Source: CAZXNF01 sp050741255
Lineage (GTDB): Bacteria > Pseudomonadota > Gammaproteobacteria > Burkholderiales > SG8-41
DNA: 8,432 nucleotides
Direction of reading: 5' to 3'
NCBI GenBank assembly: GCA_050741255.1
Contig: JBOIEQ010000180.1
Location: forward strand, 1 to 8,432
Position 1 is the stretch's first letter; every line of letters starts with the position of its first letter. The notes below the pieces were generated by a model, which worked only from the letters and a program-made list of their open reading frames with translations, was not told where the DNA came from and did no database searches. Positions 5,570 to 8,432 of the stretch are shown one piece after another. The position numbers and the translations under genes are program-made.

Positions 5570-5992
5570 TCAGCCGATCGTCTCCCAGAGGTGCGTCTCC
5601 TCCTCGAGCCGGTCGAACTCCAGGCCCTTGAAATCTCCGCGCGAGACGATGCCGACGATCCTGCCGTCCCGGACGACCGGCAGGTGCCGGAAGCCGCGGT
5701 CGCTCATGATGCGCAGCGCATCGATCGCGGTGCGGTCGGGGGCAATGGTGTCGGGATTCCGGGTCATCGCCTCGGCGAGCGTGGTGACGGCGGCGTTTTT
5801 GCACTCCGCGTGGGCGCAGACCGCGTCGCGGCCGGTGAAGATGCCGATCAACCGCTGCTGGTCGTCCGCCACCAGCACCGCGCCGACCCGGCGCTCGGCC
5901 ATGCGCCGGCATGCGTTCTGCATGGTTTCGCTCGCCGTCATGACGAGCGGATTCTGGTCCTTGACGATGTAGGCGAGGCTCCGGTTGGTCAT
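5570..5992 (-). CDS. Tandem CBS-domain protein
   Basis: This 140-residue protein consists almost only of two CBS domains (about residues 8-62 and 74-130), a fold that binds adenine nucleotides and senses energy or redox state. Typical strand-loop motifs are RRVGAVLVADDQQRLIGIFTGRDAV (34-58) and RGFRHLPVVRDGRIVGIVSRGDF (99-121). The T/S-G/R-R/G-D endings (TGRD 53-56, SRGD 117-120) contact the ligand phosphate or ribose in this family. No catalytic domain is attached, so it is a stand-alone regulatory module. The frame is open further upstream to 6163, but the ATG at 5992 has AAGGA 5 bp before it and starts just before the first domain. A near-perfect FNR/ANR box lies upstream, which fits a role in low oxygen; M. 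tuberculosis Hrp1 is a known hypoxia-induced CBS protein. It is 84 bp upstream of the molybdoenzyme gene and may be co-transcribed with it. Confidence 0.92.
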   Translation of the reverse strand: MTNRSLAYIVKDQNPLVMTASETMQNACRRMAERRVGAVLVADDQQRLIGIFTGRDAVCAHAECKNAAVTTLAEAMTRNPDTIAPDRTAIDALRIMSDRGFRHLPVVRDGRIVGIVSRGDFKGLEFDRLEEETHLWETIG

Positions 5993-5997
5993 GACGA

Positions 5998-6002
5998 TCC
6001 TT
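5998..6002 (-). promoter_or_regulatory. Ribosome-binding site fixing the CBS protein start
   Basis: The minus strand reads AAGGA 5 bp before the ATG at 5992. It argues against the longer open frame that begins at 6163. Confidence 0.65.
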
Positions 6003-6043
6003 CCCGTGATAGTGCCGGGGCGCCGGTGCGGCCCGTGGAAGAC

Positions 6044-6049
6044 AGTCTG
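6044..6049 (-). promoter_or_regulatory. Possible -10 element of the CBS gene promoter
   Basis: The minus strand reads CAGACT, matching TATAAT at 3 of 6 positions including the key second A and final T. It is where a -10 should be if the FNR box centred at 6078.5 activates from -41.5. It is weak on its own; the spacing is the main support. The implied transcript start near 6037 gives a leader of about 45 nt. Confidence 0.35.
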
Positions 6050-6071
6050 TTCCCGCGGCGGCGGGCAGCGG

Positions 6072-6085
6072 TTGAGATGGATCAA
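6072..6085. promoter_or_regulatory. FNR/ANR-type operator
   Basis: The plus strand reads TTGAGATGGATCAA; on the minus strand it is TTGATCCATCTCAA. This matches the FNR/ANR consensus TTGAT-N4-ATCAA at 9 of 10 fixed positions. It lies in the divergent region 80 bp before the CBS gene start. A class II arrangement for that gene would place the -10 at 6044-6049, where a weak one is seen. It is about 102 bp upstream of the presumed fusA transcript start, too far for standard activation of fusA. Confidence 0.6.
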
Positions 6086-6110
6086 GCCGGCCCGGGTCAG
6101 TGGCCCAAGC

Positions 6111-6126
6111 CCCCGGATTTCCGGGG
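6111..6126. repeat. Short inverted repeat in the divergent intergenic region
   Basis: CCCCGGA and TCCGGGG flank TT, giving a 7-bp perfect stem. The sequence is followed by AAAT rather than a T-run, so it is not an intrinsic terminator in either direction. It lies between the FNR box and the presumed fusA promoter and may be a protein-binding site or chance in GC-rich DNA. Confidence 0.35.
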
Positions 6127-6168
6127 AAATCGGGCATTTTTCGGGTGGCCGACAACCCGCCATCCGGA

Positions 6169-6174
6169 TAGAAT
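6169..6174 (+). promoter_or_regulatory. Possible -10 element of the fusA promoter
   Basis: TAGAAT matches TATAAT at 5 of 6 positions and lies 69 bp before the fusA ATG. The 17-bp-spaced -35 position (6146-6151, TGGCCG) is poor, so promoter strength would rely on the -10. The rest of 5993-6242 holds the CBS control region and nothing that looks coding. Confidence 0.4.
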
Positions 6175-6242
6175 CCGGCCTCGCTTAAAACCCTGCCGGC
6201 CGTCTCCGACCCCCGCCGGCCCCTTCCTTTCAAGAAGACATC

Positions 6243-8372
6243 ATGGCTCGCCAAAAAGCACTGAACCTGTACCGCAACATCGGCATCATCGCCCACATCG
6301 ACGCCGGCAAGACCACGACCACGGAGCGCGTGCTCTATTACACCGGCAAGAAGCACCAGATCATCGACGTCCACGACACCAAGGACGGCAAGTCGAGCAC
6401 CACCACCGACTACCTCGAGCAGGAAAAGAAGCGCGGGATCACCATCCAGTCCGCCGCCGTCTCGACCGAGTGGAAGGGCTTCCAGGTCAACATCATCGAC
6501 ACCCCGGGCCACGTGGACTTCACCATCGAGGTGAACCGCAGCCTGCGCGTGCTGGACGGCGCCGTCGTGGTATTCGACGGCGTGGCGGGCGTGGAACCGC
6601 AGACGGAAACCAACTGGCGCCTGGCGAACCAGTACAACGTGCCGCGGCTCTGCTACATCAACAAGATGGACCGCATGGGCGCGAACTTCGAGAAGGCCGT
6701 CACCGGCATCAAGGAGCGCCTGGGCGCGAACGTAGTGCTGTGCCAGATCCCGATCGGCAGCCATGACGAGTTCAAGGGCATGGTCGACCTCATCGCCGGC
6801 GTCGGCTACGTGTGGGAAGAGGAGGACAAGGACTCCAAGTGGCTGACCATTCCCATCGAGGAGATGAAGGGCAAATTCACCTTCGCCAGCACGCGCGACA
6901 ACCAGTGGATGGACGACCTGCTCGACCTGCGCCGCGAGGCGATCGAAACCGCGCTTGCCTTCGATGACGACGCGTTCATGGAATTCGTCGAATCCGGCAA
7001 GTTCGACATCGCCAAGGTGAAGGAATGCATCCGCAAGGGCACGGTGACCGGCAAGCTGGTGCCCGTGCTGTGCGGCTCGTCGTTCAAGAACAAGGGCGTG
7101 CAGCAGCTCCTCGACGCGGTGGTGGACTACATGCCCTACCCCGGCGAGAACGGCGGCATTTCCATGGTGGACCCGGACGGCAAGGTCATCGGCACGCAGG
7201 AAGTGAAGGACGACGCGCCCGCGCGCGGCCTGGCCTTCAAGGTGATCAACGACCAGTTCGGCACGCTGACCTTCGTGCGCGTCTATTCGGGCGTCATCAA
7301 GAAGGGCGACACCATGATGAACGTGACGCGCGACAAGAAGGAGCGCATCGGCCGCATCGTGGAAGTGCAGGCGAACGTCACCAAGGACCTGGACGAGGTT
7401 CGCGCGGGTGACATCTGCGCCTTCGTGTCGATGAAGGACACGGAGACCGGCGATTCGCTCTCCGACCCGAACCATCCGGCGCTGCTGGAACGGATGCGCT
7501 TTCCGGACCCCGTCATCAGCGTGTCGGTGGAACCGAAGACGCGTGCCGACACGGACAAGATGTCGACCGCGCTTTACAAGATGACGAAGGCCGATCCGTC
7601 GCTGCGCCTGCAGGTGGACCAGGATACCGGCCAGACGGTGCTGCGCGGCATGGGCGAACTGCACCTCGAAGTCACCATCGACCGCATGCGCACGGAGCTG
7701 GGCGTGGAAGCCGTCATGGGCAAGCCGCGCGTGAGCTTCCGCGAGGCTTTCGGCGAGTCCGTCGAACTGATTTACCAGCACAAGAAGCAGTCGGGCGGTT
7801 CGGGCCAGTTCGCCGAGGTGAAGATGGTGTTCGAGCCGCTGCCGTCAGGCACCGGGGTGCAGTTCGAGGATGAAGTCACCGGCGGGCGCATTCCGCGGGA
7901 GTTCATCCCGTCGGTGGAGCACGCGATCCGCACGGAGAGCAAAGCCGGCCAGGTGGCGGGCTACGAAGTCGTGGACTTCAAGGCGCGCCTGATCGACGGC
8001 AAGTACCACGACGTGGACTCGTCCGCGCTGGCCTTCGAGATCGCGGGCCGCGCCTGCTTCCGCGAGGCGCACCGCAAGAGCAAGCCGAAGCTGCTGGAAC
8101 CGGTGATGAAGATCGAGACGGTGACGGAAGCCGACTATCTGGGCGACATCATCGGCGACGTGAACCGCCGCCGCGGCCAGGTGACGGACCAGGGCCAGAA
8201 AGGCCCGTCGGCCTTCGTGCAGGGCTTCGTGCCGCTGGCGGAGATGTTCGGCTACATCAACTTCCTGCGCTCCGCGACGAGCGGCCGCGGGACGTTCACG
8301 ATGGAGTTCGACCACTACGCCGAAGTGCCGGCCGGCCTGGTCGAGAAGCTGATGGAGAAGGAAACGAAGTAA
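6243..8372 (+). CDS. fusA: Elongation factor G, probably a second (non-str-operon) copy
   Basis: This 709-residue translational GTPase drives ribosomal translocation and, with RRF, recycling. The G domain (about 1-300) has AHIDAGKT (17-24), RGITI (64-68), DTPGH (86-90), NKMD (140-143) and CGSSFKNKGVQ (277-287, where the usual G5 'SAF' is SSF). Domain II (about 315-415), domain III (about 425-495), domain IV with KKQSGGSGQF (514-523) and YHDVDSSALAF (588-598), and domain V with GDVNRRRG (638-645), PLAEMFGY (664-671) and SGRGTFTMEF (680-689) follow in order. Compared with E. coli EF-G, switch I carries about 5 extra residues (TKDGKSSTTTDYLEQEKK, 46-63). The gene stands alone: divergent CBS gene upstream, terminator right after, no rpsL, rpsG or tuf. 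AAGAAG lies 5 bp before the ATG. This suggests a paralogue rather than the sole EF-G, though the genome is needed to confirm. Confidence 0.96.
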   Translation: MARQKALNLYRNIGIIAHIDAGKTTTTERVLYYTGKKHQIIDVHDTKDGKSSTTTDYLEQEKKRGITIQSAAVSTEWKGFQVNIIDTPGHVDFTIEVNRSLRVLDGAVVVFDGVAGVEPQTETNWRLANQYNVPRLCYINKMDRMGANFEKAVTGIKERLGANVVLCQIPIGSHDEFKGMVDLIAGVGYVWEEEDKDSKWLTIPIEEMKGKFTFASTRDNQWMDDLLDLRREAIETALAFDDDAFMEFVESGKFDIAKVKECIRKGTVTGKLVPVLCGSSFKNKGVQQLLDAVVDYMPYPGENGGISMVDPDGKVIGTQEVKDDAPARGLAFKVINDQFGTLTFVRVYSGVIKKGDTMMNVTRDKKERIGRIVEVQANVTKDLDEVRAGDICAFVSMKDTETGDSLSDPNHPALLERMRFPDPVISVSVEPKTRADTDKMSTALYKMTKADPSLRLQVDQDTGQTVLRGMGELHLEVTIDRMRTELGVEAVMGKPRVSFREAFGESVELIYQHKKQSGGSGQFAEVKMVFEPLPSGTGVQFEDEVTGGRIPREFIPSVEHAIRTESKAGQVAGYEVVDFKARLIDGKYHDVDSSALAFEIAGRACFREAHRKSKPKLLEPVMKIETVTEADYLGDIIGDVNRRRGQVTDQGQKGPSAFVQGFVPLAEMFGYINFLRSATSGRGTFTMEFDHYAEVPAGLVEKLMEKETK

Positions 8373-8396
8373 TCCGGTTCCGGAGCACTTCAGACC

Positions 8397-8431
8397 ACGG
8401 CCGCCGGGCTTTGCCCCGCGGCCGTTTTTTT
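8397..8431 (+). terminator. Rho-independent terminator of fusA
   Basis: A 13-position stem (8397-8409 with 8413-8425) pairs at 12 positions, with one C-C mismatch and a TTT loop. It is followed by a run of seven T (8425-8431, the first of which closes the stem). It starts 24 bp after the fusA stop, so fusA is the last gene of its transcript. Confidence 0.92.
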
Positions 8432-8432
8432 A

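Noticed and set aside
4745..6766. A 673-codon plus-strand open frame opposite the reductase, molybdoenzyme and CBS genes and running into fusA
   Set aside because: Its product is Arg/Pro/Ala-rich and lacks motifs, it has no good ribosome-binding site, and it overlaps four genes with clear families.
5556..7781. A 741-codon open frame on the minus strand across fusA and the CBS gene
   Set aside because: It is antisense to a textbook EF-G and its translation is His/Arg/Ala/Val-rich with no domain, as expected from the mirror frame of GC-rich coding DNA.

Overview
This looks like a GC-rich chromosomal stretch from a betaproteobacterium, most likely Burkholderiales. The main clue is the Bug-type (tripartite tricarboxylate receptor) solute-binding proteins: one complete, plus the probable tail of a second at the left edge. 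This family is greatly expanded in Bordetella and Comamonadaceae relatives. The dehydrogenase and MmgE/PrpD genes beside them are typical catabolic companions. The species cannot be named from the sequence alone.

Layout. (1) 2-43 is the last 13 codons of a gene, probably another Bug receptor. (2) 52-332 is a regular array of six short palindromic repeat units in three inverted pairs, followed by a perfect 14-bp palindrome at 339-352. (3) 377-4138 is a rightward, closely spaced gene set: an NAD-type short-chain dehydrogenase, a clearly lower-GC gene of unknown function, a secreted Bug receptor and an MmgE/PrpD-family protein. It reads as a small uptake-and-degradation operon for an unidentified organic acid, with the unknown gene as an apparent insert. 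(4) 4135-5992 is a leftward set: a CBS-domain protein, a cytoplasmic sulfite-oxidase-fold molybdenum enzyme and an FAD/NAD(P)H reductase whose start overlaps the molybdoenzyme's end. The operon and this set converge with their stop codons overlapping by 4 bp. (5) 5993-6242 is a divergent intergenic region holding a near-perfect FNR/ANR box placed for class II activation of the CBS gene, and a possible promoter for fusA. (6) 6243-8372 is a complete elongation factor G gene standing alone outside the usual str operon, with a 5-residue insertion in switch I. A strong intrinsic terminator ends the window.

How the parts may work together. The rightward operon probably binds a carboxylate in the periplasm (Bug) and processes it with a dehydrogenase and a PrpD-like protein. 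No Tct membrane components are seen here. The leftward set may be an oxygen-responsive redox module in which the flavin reductase passes NAD(P)H electrons to the molybdoenzyme, under an FNR-type regulator. I see no CRISPR, phage, tRNA, rRNA or insertion sequence. The most unusual items are the composite repeat array, the FNR-linked molybdoenzyme set, the low-GC gene inside the operon and the solitary variant EF-G.
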